Below are positions 32,210 through 40,642 of a stretch of DNA of 42,039 bases, in pieces. The translations under genes and the position numbers were made by a program. Below the pieces are notes generated by a model. The model did no database searches, was not told the DNA's origin, and saw only the letters and a program-made list of their open reading frames with translations. Numbering within the stretch: the first letter of the stretch is position 1; each line of letters begins with the position of its first letter. Source of the DNA: Kitasatospora sp. GAS204B. Its GTDB lineage: Bacteria; Actinomycetota; Actinomycetes; Streptomycetales; Streptomycetaceae. The stretch is taken from assembly GCF_029892155.1 (NCBI RefSeq), contig NZ_JARZAG010000044.1, forward strand, positions 1-42,039, written 5' to 3'.

Positions 32210-33756
32210 CGGGCGGCCGCCGCGCAGGCGGACTCCCAGTCGTGCGGGGCGGCGGGGACCGCCCGCTGCGGCGCCGCCGCCGCGTCGGAGGCGAGCCGGA
32301 CCAGCAGCGCGTCGATCACCGGGCGCGGGCTGTCGGCGGCGAAGTTGTTGATCAGCACGCTGAAGGCGAGCGTGCGCCCGTCGGCCCGGTCCAGGTAGCC
32401 GGCCAGCGCGTCCACGCCGGTCATCGATCCGGTCTTCGCGTGCACCCGCCCCTCGGCGGCGGTGCCGCGCAGCCGGTTGGTGAGGGTGCCGCCGACCATC
32501 CGGCGCGGGTCCCCGGCCACCGGCAGCGCGTCGTACCAGGCGGTGAACCACGGCTGGCTGCGGGCGAAGCGCAGCAGCGACACCAGCCGCTGACCGGTCG
32601 TCAGGTTCTGCCGCGACAGCCCCGAGCCGTCCACCTGGCGGGCCGCCGTGGTCTCCAGGCCGTTGCGCCGCAGGAAGCCGCGCACCTGGTCCAGCCCGGC
32701 CGCCCAACTGCCGTCGCCGGACCTGACCACGCCGATCTCCTTCACCAGGTGCTCGGCGATGCCGTTGTTGCTGAGCTTGAGGAAGGGCACCAGCAGCGCG
32801 CCGAGCGGCGCCGAGTCGTGCGCGGCCAGCACGGTGGCAGCCGCCGGTGCCTGGCCGGTGTGCACCCCGCCGCGCACCGTCACGCCGTGCCGGGCCAGCG
32901 CCGCCGTGAAGACGGTGGCTGCCAGGCGCGCCGGGTCGTCCACCGCCACCCACTCCTCGGTGGGGCCGGCGTCGGCCGGCAGGCTGCCGGAGAGCACCAG
33001 GTCGTTGCCGCCGGGGTGGCGGTCCACCGCGACGGTGTCCGCGCTGCCGGCCGGCCCGGTGGCGGCCTGCCCGCTGAGCCGCACCGGTGCTTCGGGCGGG
33101 GTGATCCGCACCGCCGCCGGGTGCCCGGGTGAGGCGTCGGGGGTGAGGGTCAGGCGCACGCTGTCCACGTCGTCGTCGCCGTCGGTGGTCAGCGTGAGGG
33201 CGGAGATCTGCGGGCTGTAGTAGGCGGCCTGGTCGTCCCAGGCCCAGGCGGCGCCGAGCGGGACGTCGTCGTAGCGGGAGGCGTCGGCCAGCACCGAGCC
33301 GGTCACCTCGGTGACCCCGGCGGCGGCCACCCGGCCGGCCAGCGCGTCCAGGTCGGCGGGCAACAGGCTGGGGTCACCGCCGCCGCGCAGCACCAGGTCG
33401 CCGCCGAGCTGCCCCGCCGTGCGCTGGCCGGCCGCCAGGACCTGGGTGGTGAAGCGGTGCTCCTGGCCGAGCAGGTCGAGCGCGGCGGCCGCGGTGACGG
33501 TCTTCAGCGTGGAGGCGGGCATCATCAGCGCGCCGGGCTCGTGCTGGTAGAGCACCTCGCCGGTGGCGGCGTCGGTGACCAGGACGGAGGTCTCGGCCCC
33601 GGTGAGCCGGGCGTCGGTGAGCAGCTGGTCCAGGTCCGCGCGGAGCGAGCCGGGCGCGGTGGCGGGCACCTCGCTCCGTGCGGAGCCGGTCAGCAGCAGC
33701 GCGACGAGGACGGCGGCGAGCGGCGCGGCCAGCCGCCGGGCCGGAATGCTGGGCAC
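32203..33756 (-). CDS. dacB: D-alanyl-D-alanine carboxypeptidase/endopeptidase (PBP4, peptidase S13)
   Basis: 517 residues. PBP4-type enzymes remove the terminal D-Ala or cut peptide cross-links of peptidoglycan outside the membrane. Seen: a signal peptide (ARRLAAPLAAVLVALLLTGSA); the three penicillin-binding motifs S82-TLK85, S329-NN331 and K441-TG443; and VLVTDAATGEVLYQHEPGALMMPAS before the first. A cluster of His/Cys near the C-terminus is unusual but short. The start is GTG 33756 because GGAGG lies 4 nt upstream; the frame stays open to 34020 without a site. Its stop overlaps the start of the binding-protein gene, which makes it the first gene of the six-gene operon. Confidence 0.93.
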   Translation of the reverse strand: MPSIPARRLAAPLAAVLVALLLTGSARSEVPATAPGSLRADLDQLLTDARLTGAETSVLVTDAATGEVLYQHEPGALMMPASTLKTVTAAAALDLLGQEHRFTTQVLAAGQRTAGQLGGDLVLRGGGDPSLLPADLDALAGRVAAAGVTEVTGSVLADASRYDDVPLGAAWAWDDQAAYYSPQISALTLTTDGDDDVDSVRLTLTPDASPGHPAAVRITPPEAPVRLSGQAATGPAGSADTVAVDRHPGGNDLVLSGSLPADAGPTEEWVAVDDPARLAATVFTAALARHGVTVRGGVHTGQAPAAATVLAAHDSAPLGALLVPFLKLSNNGIAEHLVKEIGVVRSGDGSWAAGLDQVRGFLRRNGLETTAARQVDGSGLSRQNLTTGQRLVSLLRFARSQPWFTAWYDALPVAGDPRRMVGGTLTNRLRGTAAEGRVHAKTGSMTGVDALAGYLDRADGRTLAFSVLINNFAADSPRPVIDALLVRLASDAAAAPQRAVPAAPHDWESACAAAARC

Positions 33757-34059
33757 TGGGCCTCCAGGGGCGAACGGGCTGCGGGACACCACCTTCGCGC
33801 CGGGCGGCCCCTGGCGGCGGTGGGTGACACGCCGCAGGCCAGAATTCCCTCGCCCGGCGGACCTGTTGTCAGCTGGTATGACTGTGCGATGAGCATGCAG
33901 CGCCCGGTCTGCGGCGGGCCCGCCGGCCTGCGTGCCGCGCTCGGCGACCCGCAGGTCAGCGGGTCGCTCGCCGGGCCGATCGGCGAGTCCGCGTGATCCG
34001 TGGCGGCCGCGCCGGGACATCTGCCACCCGGACGGGCCAAGATGGTAGGAGTCGCGCGG
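33757..34059. promoter_or_regulatory. Divergent dacB / SpoIIE intergenic region
   Basis: 303 bp between divergent starts. A 35-codon frame at 33889-33996 starts with MSMQRPVCGG, but has no ribosome site and is not called. The region must hold promoters for both genes; I could not mark a reliable -35/-10 pair. Confidence 0.4.
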
Positions 34060-36396
34060 GTGCAGCCCGGCGGCGCGAGCGAGGTGGTTGCGGTGAGCGG
34101 GTCACAGCCGACGTCCTCGCGGCTCGAAGCAGGGGCCGTCGAGTCGTCGACCGGTGCCCGGCTCGGTGCAGGGGCGGTCGAGTCGCCGACCGGTGCCCGG
34201 CTCGGTGCAGGGGCGGTCGAGTCGCCGACCGGTGCCCGGCTCGGTGCAGGGGCGGTCGAGCCGTCGACCGGTGCCCGGCTCGGTGCAGGGGCCGTCGAGC
34301 CGTCGACCGATGCCCGGCTCGCCGCGCTGGCCGAGCCGCTGCGGTCGGCGCCCGAGCTGATCGGCGCCTACCAGGGCGGGGTCTACCTGCTCTCCCCGGA
34401 CGAGGACGTGCTGGAGCTGACGCTGAGCTTCGGGGCGATCCGCCAGTTCACCCGGGGCTGGCAGCACGTGGCGCTGGCCTCGACGATCCCGGTGACGGAC
34501 GCGGTGCGCACCGGGGCGCGGATCTGGGTGGGCGGCGGGGAGGAGATGGCGCGGCGGTACCCGCGAGTGGCGGTCGGCATGCCGTACGCGTTCTGCCTGG
34601 CGGCCGCGCCGCTGGTCGCGGCCGAGCGCGCCTACGGGGCGGTGTTCTTCATCTGGCCGGCCGCGCACCCCGCCGAGCTGTCGCAGCGCGAGCGGCACGG
34701 ACTGGCCGAGATCGCCCGGCGGCTGACCGAGCTGCTGGCCCGCGCCGATCCGCCGATCCGGCCCGCCCCGCGCCCGGTGCCGGTCAGCCCGCCCGGCGGC
34801 GCCGCCGACCCGCTCCTCGCGACGGTGGCGCGGCTGCCGGACGGCGTCTGCTCGCTGGGGCTGGACGGGCGGCTGGCCCTGGTCACCACGCAGGCCGCGC
34901 GCCTGCTCGGGCGGCCGGTCGAGCAGCTGCTGGGGGTCAAACCGTGGACGGCGCTGCCGTGGCTGCGCGACCCGATCTACGAGTACCACTACCGGGCCGC
35001 CATGATCAGCGGCGAGCCCTCCTCCTTCGTCGCGCTGCGCCCGCCGGACCACTGGCTCTCCTTCCGGCTCTTCCCCGACCCGTACGGGGTCACCGTGCGG
35101 GTCGCGGCCGCCGCGGTCACCGACCGCGCGCTGCCGGACGCTCCGCCGATGTCCGACCCGCTGGCCGACCCGATGCCGCACACCCGCCCGGGCGCGCTCT
35201 ACCACATCCTGCACCTGGCCACCGCGCTGACCGAGGCGGCCAGCGTGCAGGACGTGGTGAGCATGGTCTCCGACCAGATCGTGCCGGGCTTCGGCGGCCA
35301 GGCCGTCGCGGTGCTGCTGGCCGAGAGCGGCAAGCTGCGGCTGGTCGGCCACCGCGGCTACCCGCCCGGGCTGGTCGATCAGTTCGACGGCACCCCGCTG
35401 ACCGAGTCCACCCCCGGGGTGCAGGCCGCGACCGTCCCCGCACCGGCCTTCTTCGAGACCCGGGGCGAGCTGGAGCGGCTCTACGCGGGACGCCCCGAGA
35501 CGCAGGACGGCATGGCGGCCTGGGCCTACCTGCCGCTGGTCACCTCCGGGCGGCTGATCGGGACCTGCGTGCTGGCCTTCGCCGAGCCGCACCGCTTCGC
35601 CCTGGAGGAGCGGGCCGTGCTGACCGCGCTCGGCGGCCTGATCGCCCAGGCGCTGGACCGGGCCCGGCTCTACGACACCAAATCGGGGCTGGCCCGCGGC
35701 CTGCAGGACCGCCTGCTGCCGAGCGTGCTGCCCACCATCCCGGGCCTGCGGACCGCCGCCCGCTACCTGCCGGCCACCGAGGGGATGGACATCGGCGGCG
35801 ACTTCTACGACCTGATCCGGGTCGACCGCGACGCGGTGGCGGTGGTGATCGGGGACGTCCAGGGCCACAACGTCAACGCGGCCGCGCTGATGGGCCAGAT
35901 CCGCACCGCCGTGCGCGCCTTCGCCACCGCCGACTCCGACCCCAGCACCGTCATGGCCCGCACCAACCGGCTGGTCCTCGACCTGGGCACCAACCTGCTC
36001 GCCAGCTGCGCCTACCTGCGGGTGGACCTGCCGCGCCGGCAGGCCTGGCTGGCCGACGCCGGGCACCCGGTGCCGGTGCTGCGCAGCCCCGACGGCCGGG
36101 CCCGGCTGCTCGCCCCGCGCAGCGGCGTGGTGCTGAACGTCGACCCGGCCGCCGAGTACCCGCAGACGCTGATCCGGCTGCCGGTCGGCACCACCCTGCT
36201 GCTCTACACCGACGGCCTGGTCGAGACCCCGGGCGGCGACCTGGACCAGGCGCTGGCCAGGCTCACCAGCACGCTGGCCCGGCACGGCGGCGAACCCCTG
36301 GACCAGCTGGCCGACACGCTGATCGACCAGTCGGGGCAGGCCGAGCACCGCACCGACGACGTGGCGCTGCTGCTGGTCCGCTCGGTGGCCGACTGA
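34060..36396 (+). CDS. GAF-PAS-GAF-SpoIIE protein phosphatase with repeat N-terminus
   Basis: About 778 residues. It is a second predicted PP2C-type regulator of anti-anti-sigma factors. Order: a 13-residue repeat tract at 21-85; GAF-like at about 95-225 (GVYLLSPDEDVLELTLSFG); PAS at about 250-355 (RLPDGVCSLGLDGRLALVTTQAARLLG); GAF at about 380-545 (QAVAVLLAESGKLRLVGHRGYPP); SpoIIE at about 547-777 with IGGDFYDLI near 577, IGDVQGHNV, ADAGHPVPV, LLLYTDGLVE and TDDVALLLV. All metal-binding motifs are present. The start is GTG 34060 because AGGAG is 8 nt upstream; GTG 34093 or ATG 34042 are alternatives. It is soluble. It ends 18 bp from the convergent LuxR gene. Confidence 0.92.
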   Translation: MQPGGASEVVAVSGSQPTSSRLEAGAVESSTGARLGAGAVESPTGARLGAGAVESPTGARLGAGAVEPSTGARLGAGAVEPSTDARLAALAEPLRSAPELIGAYQGGVYLLSPDEDVLELTLSFGAIRQFTRGWQHVALASTIPVTDAVRTGARIWVGGGEEMARRYPRVAVGMPYAFCLAAAPLVAAERAYGAVFFIWPAAHPAELSQRERHGLAEIARRLTELLARADPPIRPAPRPVPVSPPGGAADPLLATVARLPDGVCSLGLDGRLALVTTQAARLLGRPVEQLLGVKPWTALPWLRDPIYEYHYRAAMISGEPSSFVALRPPDHWLSFRLFPDPYGVTVRVAAAAVTDRALPDAPPMSDPLADPMPHTRPGALYHILHLATALTEAASVQDVVSMVSDQIVPGFGGQAVAVLLAESGKLRLVGHRGYPPGLVDQFDGTPLTESTPGVQAATVPAPAFFETRGELERLYAGRPETQDGMAAWAYLPLVTSGRLIGTCVLAFAEPHRFALEERAVLTALGGLIAQALDRARLYDTKSGLARGLQDRLLPSVLPTIPGLRTAARYLPATEGMDIGGDFYDLIRVDRDAVAVVIGDVQGHNVNAAALMGQIRTAVRAFATADSDPSTVMARTNRLVLDLGTNLLASCAYLRVDLPRRQAWLADAGHPVPVLRSPDGRARLLAPRSGVVLNVDPAAEYPQTLIRLPVGTTLLLYTDGLVETPGGDLDQALARLTSTLARHGGEPLDQLADTLIDQSGQAEHRTDDVALLLVRSVAD
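34120..34314 (+). repeat. Five 39-bp in-frame tandem repeats
   Basis: Units begin at 34120, 34159, 34198, 34237 and 34276. They encode RLGAGAVES(P/S)TGA-type 13-mers and differ by a few bases. The unit is a multiple of three, so copy changes keep the frame. The segment links the start to the first GAF domain. Confidence 0.95.
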
Positions 36397-36414
36397 CCTC
36401 GAACGGCAGTCGGG

Positions 36415-39330
36415 TCAGGACAGTTCGAGACCGGTCACCAGGACGGACAGCGCCCGGCGGTCCGCGCTGTCCAACTTGACCATCAGGCTGGCCACATGCT
36501 TCTCCACCGTGCGCGGCGAGATGAAGAGCAGCTTGGCGATCTCCGGGTTCGCCCGCCGCTCGCCGAGCAGCATCAGCACCTCGAACTCACGGGCGGTGAC
36601 GCCCTTGCCCGCCAGCTGCGGCGGCACGGCCTCGTTGCCGGTGCGGCGCTGCATCACCCGCACCCCCGCCTTGCGCAGCAGGGCGCGGCAGGCACCGGCC
36701 AGCGCGGCCACGTCGCTGCCGTGGAAGTACTCCTCGGCGGCCCGCAGCCAGTCCACCGGCGCGCCCCAGCCGTCGGCCAGCGCCGCCTCGGCGACCAGCC
36801 GCAGCACCAGATGACGGGCCATCGGGAAGGGTGCGGCAGCGGTGCGCGCCTGGGCCAGCTTCGCCGCGGCCGCGGCCGCCTGTCCGGTGCGGCCCAGCAG
36901 GACGGCCTCAGCTGCCAGCACGAACTGCAGGTTCCATCTCAGCTGTGCGGCATGGGCGGCCGAAGTCTCGGCCAGCAGCTCCTCGCCGGCACGGTCGGCC
37001 AGCACCTCGAGCAGCACGCCCAGCCCGTAGCGCCCTGACTGGTAGTAGATCGTCGGGTGCGTGCGCTCCCACTCGCGCACCCGCGCCATCTCCGCCTCCG
37101 CACCCGGCCGGTCCTCGCCCAGCAACGCGCAGATCGCCCGGTGCCCGAAGACCACCGGCGCGTGGAAGGACTGCTCGCCGCCGCGCCTGCGGAACTCGGC
37201 CAGCGTCGCCCGCATCCCCTCGCGGCGGCCCTGGTGCGCCTGCGCCGCGATCTTGATCACCAGGCAGAACTGCGACTCGCCGTCCTGGTGCATGCGGACC
37301 GTCGACTCCAGCAGCCGATCGGCCAGTGCCTCGGCCTGGTCGAACTCGCAGTACAGCACCTGCTGCATCGCGATCGTGGCGTCGGCCTGCGCCGCGGCGG
37401 TGACCGCGCCCAGGGTGAGCGCCGCCTGGCGGGCCAGCTGGATCTGCTCAGCCTCCCCGGTGCGCATCAACTCGTTGGTGGCCAACCGGATCTGGGCCCG
37501 CAGCCGCCAGATCGGCAACCCGTGCGCGTCCGCCGTGCCGAACATGTGGCGCAGGTGCACGTCCGCCTCGTCGAAGCTGTGCCGCCGGGCCAGCAGCGCC
37601 AGCACCTGGCGGCCCTGGCAGGCGGTGGCCGGCAGCGGCACCTGCTCGGCGGTCCGCACCGCGCGCAGCGCCAGCTCCTCGGCCCGCGTCGCCCGGTCGT
37701 CGCCCTGGCTGCCGGCCAGCGTGAGCAGATGCGCCTCGACCACGTCCAGCGCCGCCAGCTGGCCGGGGACGGCCGAGTCGGTGAGCAGCCGGCGGGCCAG
37801 CGCCACCTGCTCCGCAGCCTTCTCCCAGTGACCGCCCACCACGCAGACCCAGGCCAGCCGGGTCAGCAACTCGGCCCGCTGCTGCGGCGAGAGCAGCACC
37901 GAGCCGTACAGGTCAGCGCCCCGGCGCAGCGCCCGCTCGACGTCGCCCGCCTCGGTCAGCGCGTAGAGCAGCGACTCCAGCACCTCGGCCCGCCGATCGG
38001 GGTGCGAGTCGGCCGGCACCAGCTCCAGCGCCTGGTCCAGCAGCCGCTCCGCCGAGGCCGCCGCGCCCTCGCCGAGCGCCCGGCGCCCGGCCCGGGCGTA
38101 GAGCAGCCCGGCGGCCGCCCGGTCGCCGGTGGCCAGCCGCAGCCGAGCGGCCAACTGGCACAGCTCGCCCGGCAGATCGGGGTCGAGCGACTCCACCGCG
38201 TTCGCCGCCGCGGCGGCCAGCGCCCGGCGCTGGGCCGGCAGCACCGCGCTGGCCAGCGCCTCGGCGGTCCACGAGTGGCGGAAGGCGCACCAGTCGGGCG
38301 CGCTGGACGAGGGCGCGAGCAACTGCGCCTCGGTCCCGGCCCGCACCAGCGCGTGCAACTCGTCCTCGGCGAGGCCGCAGACCTGGCGCAGCGCGTCCAG
38401 CGGGAATCGGCGTCCGATGATCGCGGCGGCCTGCAGCGCGGTGTGCCACTCGGTGCCCAGCCGCCGGGCGCGGTCGTTCACGCTGGAGGCCACCGTGGAC
38501 GGCATGTCGCGCGGCACGCCCTCGACCATCCGCCAGCCCTCACGGGTGCGGGCCAGGGCGCCCGAGTCGATGCCGCCGCGGAGCAGTTCCTCCACGATGA
38601 ACGGGTTGCCGTCGGCACTCTGGGTGAGCCAGCCGAGCAGGCCCGACGGCAGCTCGGCCGGCTCGACGCCCAGGCAGGCGGCGGCGAGTTCGGCCACCTG
38701 ATCATCCGTCAGCGCCGCCAGCTCCAGCAGCCGGGCCACCCGGTGGCGGGCGCTCGACCGGGCCAGGCTCAGCGCGGGCGAGGGGGTGGAACGGACCGTG
38801 GCCAGCAGCAGCACCGGGAGGTCGGCCAGGTTGTCCACCAGGTACTCGACGATGCTCATCGTCTCGGCGTCGCAGTCCTGCAGATCGCTCAGGCAGATCA
38901 GCGCACCGCGCCCGCGGCCGACCACGTTGAGCAGGCGCAGAACCGATTCTGCCAACACCACCGGCGAATCGTCGCTCTCGTACGGGAGGGTGTCGCGCCA
39001 CTCGGGGATCAGGCGTCCCAGCGCCGGTCGGTAGGGGGCCAACTCGGGATCGTCCGGTACGGCGCCCGAGCGGACGATCGAGAACAGCGCCTCGGTGAGC
39101 GGCCGGTAGGGGACCGTCGCGCCGGCCTGGGTGGCCCGGCCGCGCAGTACGGCCATCCCGCCGTCGGCGGCCATCGTGAGGCACTCCTGAACGAGCCGCG
39201 ACTTGCCGAGGCCCGCGTCGGCGACCATGAAGACCGCCCCGCCGCGGCCGGCTCGTGCTCCGCTGAGCGCGCTGTCGAGGAGGCTGAGCTCCGCTTCCCG
39301 CCCGATCACTATCGGTGACGACACCTGCAC
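36415..39330 (-). CDS. Large ATP-binding LuxR-family (LAL) regulator
   Basis: 971 residues. LAL proteins are ATP-dependent transcription activators, often of secondary metabolism. Seen: AAA/NACHT-like ATPase at about 8-300 with Walker A ADAGLGKSR at 37-45 and Walker B-like ALICLSDLQD near 145; a long helical TPR-like region at about 330-880; and a LuxR HTH at about 905-965 (VTAREFEVLMLLGERRANPEIAKLLFISPRTVEKHVASLMVKL). All are intact. The start is GTG 39330 (GTG 39324 is possible). A perfect inverted repeat lies directly upstream and overlaps the probable ribosome site. It is convergent with the SpoIIE gene and its target cannot be identified. Confidence 0.93.
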   Translation of the reverse strand: MQVSSPIVIGREAELSLLDSALSGARAGRGGAVFMVADAGLGKSRLVQECLTMAADGGMAVLRGRATQAGATVPYRPLTEALFSIVRSGAVPDDPELAPYRPALGRLIPEWRDTLPYESDDSPVVLAESVLRLLNVVGRGRGALICLSDLQDCDAETMSIVEYLVDNLADLPVLLLATVRSTPSPALSLARSSARHRVARLLELAALTDDQVAELAAACLGVEPAELPSGLLGWLTQSADGNPFIVEELLRGGIDSGALARTREGWRMVEGVPRDMPSTVASSVNDRARRLGTEWHTALQAAAIIGRRFPLDALRQVCGLAEDELHALVRAGTEAQLLAPSSSAPDWCAFRHSWTAEALASAVLPAQRRALAAAAANAVESLDPDLPGELCQLAARLRLATGDRAAAGLLYARAGRRALGEGAAASAERLLDQALELVPADSHPDRRAEVLESLLYALTEAGDVERALRRGADLYGSVLLSPQQRAELLTRLAWVCVVGGHWEKAAEQVALARRLLTDSAVPGQLAALDVVEAHLLTLAGSQGDDRATRAEELALRAVRTAEQVPLPATACQGRQVLALLARRHSFDEADVHLRHMFGTADAHGLPIWRLRAQIRLATNELMRTGEAEQIQLARQAALTLGAVTAAAQADATIAMQQVLYCEFDQAEALADRLLESTVRMHQDGESQFCLVIKIAAQAHQGRREGMRATLAEFRRRGGEQSFHAPVVFGHRAICALLGEDRPGAEAEMARVREWERTHPTIYYQSGRYGLGVLLEVLADRAGEELLAETSAAHAAQLRWNLQFVLAAEAVLLGRTGQAAAAAAKLAQARTAAAPFPMARHLVLRLVAEAALADGWGAPVDWLRAAEEYFHGSDVAALAGACRALLRKAGVRVMQRRTGNEAVPPQLAGKGVTAREFEVLMLLGERRANPEIAKLLFISPRTVEKHVASLMVKLDSADRRALSVLVTGLELS

Positions 39331-39340
39331 CCGCGCAACC

Positions 39341-39361
39341 TACCCCAAACCTCTTGGGGTA
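39341..39361. promoter_or_regulatory. Inverted repeat at the LAL regulator leader
   Basis: TACCCCAA (39341-39348) and TTGGGGTA (39354-39361) form a perfect 8-bp inverted repeat with a 5-bp spacer, 11-31 nt upstream of the GTG start. On the coding strand the GGGGTA arm merges with a GGGGTAGG word that may serve as the ribosome site. It could be an operator or an RNA stem limiting translation. Confidence 0.5.
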
Positions 39362-39433
39362 TGCACGTCCTGAGGTTATTTCAGCGAGAATCCGTTTGAA
39401 TATCGAACATTCAGTTCCGGTCGCGAGGTTGCG

Positions 39434-39619
39434 TCAGCCGTTGGCGGTGCCGCCGTCGGCCGGGCAGTTGGTGGTCGTGGTGACGACGCAGGTGGAGGTG
39501 GAGTCCGCGTAGGCGGTACCGGCGCTTGCGGCGGTCGCGCCCAGTGCGCCGAGGAGCACCAGGGCGCTCAGGGTGGCGGCGGAGATCGCGGACTTCAGCT
39601 GGAACTTCTTCATCGTCAT
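39434..39619 (-). CDS. Small secreted two-cysteine peptide
   Basis: 61 residues. Start MTMKKFQLKSAISAATLSALVLLGALGATAASAG. A basic start, a long hydrophobic core and AxA sites (ASA, AYA) make a convincing Sec signal peptide, leaving about 22-27 residues: DSTSTCVVTTTTNC followed by PADGGTANG. The mature part has two Cys eight residues apart and a Thr run. No family was recognised. ATG 39619 (or 39613) follows GAGAGCAGG. Inverted repeats containing ATGGGTG lie about 60-110 bp upstream. It could be a signalling peptide, small antimicrobial peptide or wall-associated peptide; nothing distinguishes these. Confidence 0.7.
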   Translation of the reverse strand: MTMKKFQLKSAISAATLSALVLLGALGATAASAGTAYADSTSTCVVTTTTNCPADGGTANG

Positions 39620-39680
39620 CGCCTGCTCTCTGTCGTATCCGGCTTCGAGAAGAAGCCTGTCAGCGCAGGTGAACGGCCAC

Positions 39681-39730
39681 ATGGGTGTGACTCACCCATA
39701 TCTTCGAGCGGGCACCCATGGGGGATGGGT
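39681..39730. promoter_or_regulatory. Paired ATGGGTG inverted repeats upstream of the peptide gene
   Basis: ATGGGTG (39681-39687) and CACCCAT (39693-39699) form a perfect 7-bp inverted repeat with a 5-bp spacer. A second, reversed pair follows: CACCCAT (39713-39719), GGGGG, ATGGGT (39725-39730). They are 62-111 bp upstream of the peptide start. A near copy lies before aat, which suggests a shared regulator. Confidence 0.55.
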
Positions 39731-39769
39731 AGGGGAGTGGGCTCCTCGCCGGGTGGGGCGCGGCATCGG

Positions 39770-40642
39770 TCAGTCGGCCTCGGTCGGCCACGGCTCGACC
39801 GCCAGCACCCCCGGCCGCGGTTCCACCGGCAGGTCCACGGCCAGCAGCGTGTCCAGGTACTCGGCCCGGCTGATCGAGCGGGTGTCGAGCGCCGCCGTGT
39901 ACTGGTGCGGCACCTGCGTGTCGATGAACGTCGCCCGACCGCGCAGCCGCCGGCTCAGATCGGCGAAGGCCACCAAGGTCGCCTGCGGCAGCCGGCCGAA
40001 CGCCGAGTCCACGCTGAACACCTGGCCGATCCCGATCCCGAAGAGGCCCGCGATCAACTCCTCGCCCTGCCAGACCTCGATGCTGTGCGCCCAGCCCGCC
40101 GCGTGCAGGCTGAGCAGCGAGGCCCGGAACGGCTCGGTGATCCAGCCCGCGTCCGCCCCGGTCCGGCACCCGTCGACCACGCCGGCGAACGCGTGGTCGC
40201 AGGTGGCGATCCAGCGTCCCCCGCTCTGCGGCCAGCGTCGCAGCCGCCGGGACAGCTGTCCGGTGCCGACCCTGAGCACCGGGCGGCGGGCCGGGCTCCA
40301 CCAGGTCAGCGCGTAGGCGTCGGGGTCCTCGACGCCCGGGAACGCGGTGATCCGGCCGTCCGCGACATGACGGGCGTACAACTCCCGCTGTGCGTCGGCG
40401 GAGTGCGGTCGCGGGCAGGACGGACGCGGACAGGACGGATGCGGACAGGACGGTTGCGGACAGGACGGGTACGGACAGGATGGGTGCGGCTGATGGCGGG
40501 CGAAGGGGAAGGCGCCGTGGCGGTACGCCTCCAGCAGACGGTGCGGCGCGGTGGAGCCGCCGACCGCGATGGGCAGATCCAGCTCGGCTGCCGAGAGGTC
40601 GACCCGCTCCCAGGGCATGTCGGCGAAAGCGGTGGTGTGCAT
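39770..40642 (-). CDS. aat: Leucyl/phenylalanyl-tRNA-protein transferase
   Basis: 290 residues. It adds Leu or Phe from tRNA to N-terminal Lys/Arg, marking proteins for ClpS-ClpAP-type degradation. Seen: the N-terminal LLEAYRHGAFPF; then LTWWSPARRPVL; FAGVVDGCR; TEPFRASLLSLHAAGWAHSIEVW; LIAGLFGIGIGQVFSVDSAFGR; and FIDTQVPHQYTAALDTRSISRAEYL, which together span the GNAT-like core. Between FPFAR and LTWWSP is an insert of about 55 residues made mainly of a Cys-Pro repeat. ATG 40642 is used because the family begins there; the upstream open frame is low complexity. It is 150 bp upstream of the secreted peptide gene on the same strand. Confidence 0.93.
   Translation of the reverse strand: MHTTAFADMPWERVDLSAAELDLPIAVGGSTAPHRLLEAYRHGAFPFARHQPHPSCPYPSCPQPSCPHPSCPRPSCPRPHSADAQRELYARHVADGRITAFPGVEDPDAYALTWWSPARRPVLRVGTGQLSRRLRRWPQSGGRWIATCDHAFAGVVDGCRTGADAGWITEPFRASLLSLHAAGWAHSIEVWQGEELIAGLFGIGIGQVFSVDSAFGRLPQATLVAFADLSRRLRGRATFIDTQVPHQYTAALDTRSISRAEYLDTLLAVDLPVEPRPGVLAVEPWPTEAD
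40410..40484. repeat. Five 15-bp tandem repeats inside aat
   Basis: Units begin at 40410, 40425, 40440, 40455 and 40470, built on the plus-strand word GCGGACAGGACGG. In Aat they encode five PSCPx pentapeptides, adding five Cys. The frame is kept whatever the copy number. Confidence 0.93.

Noticed and set aside
33889..33996. A 35-codon plus-strand frame starting MSMQRPVCGG
   Set aside because: No ribosome site and no recognisable feature; it lies in a promoter region. It could still be a leader peptide, but the sequence does not show it.
37057..39318. A 753-residue plus-strand open frame opposite the LAL regulator
   Set aside because: His/Arg/Gly/Gln-rich shadow; the LAL Walker A and LuxR HTH on the minus strand are clear.
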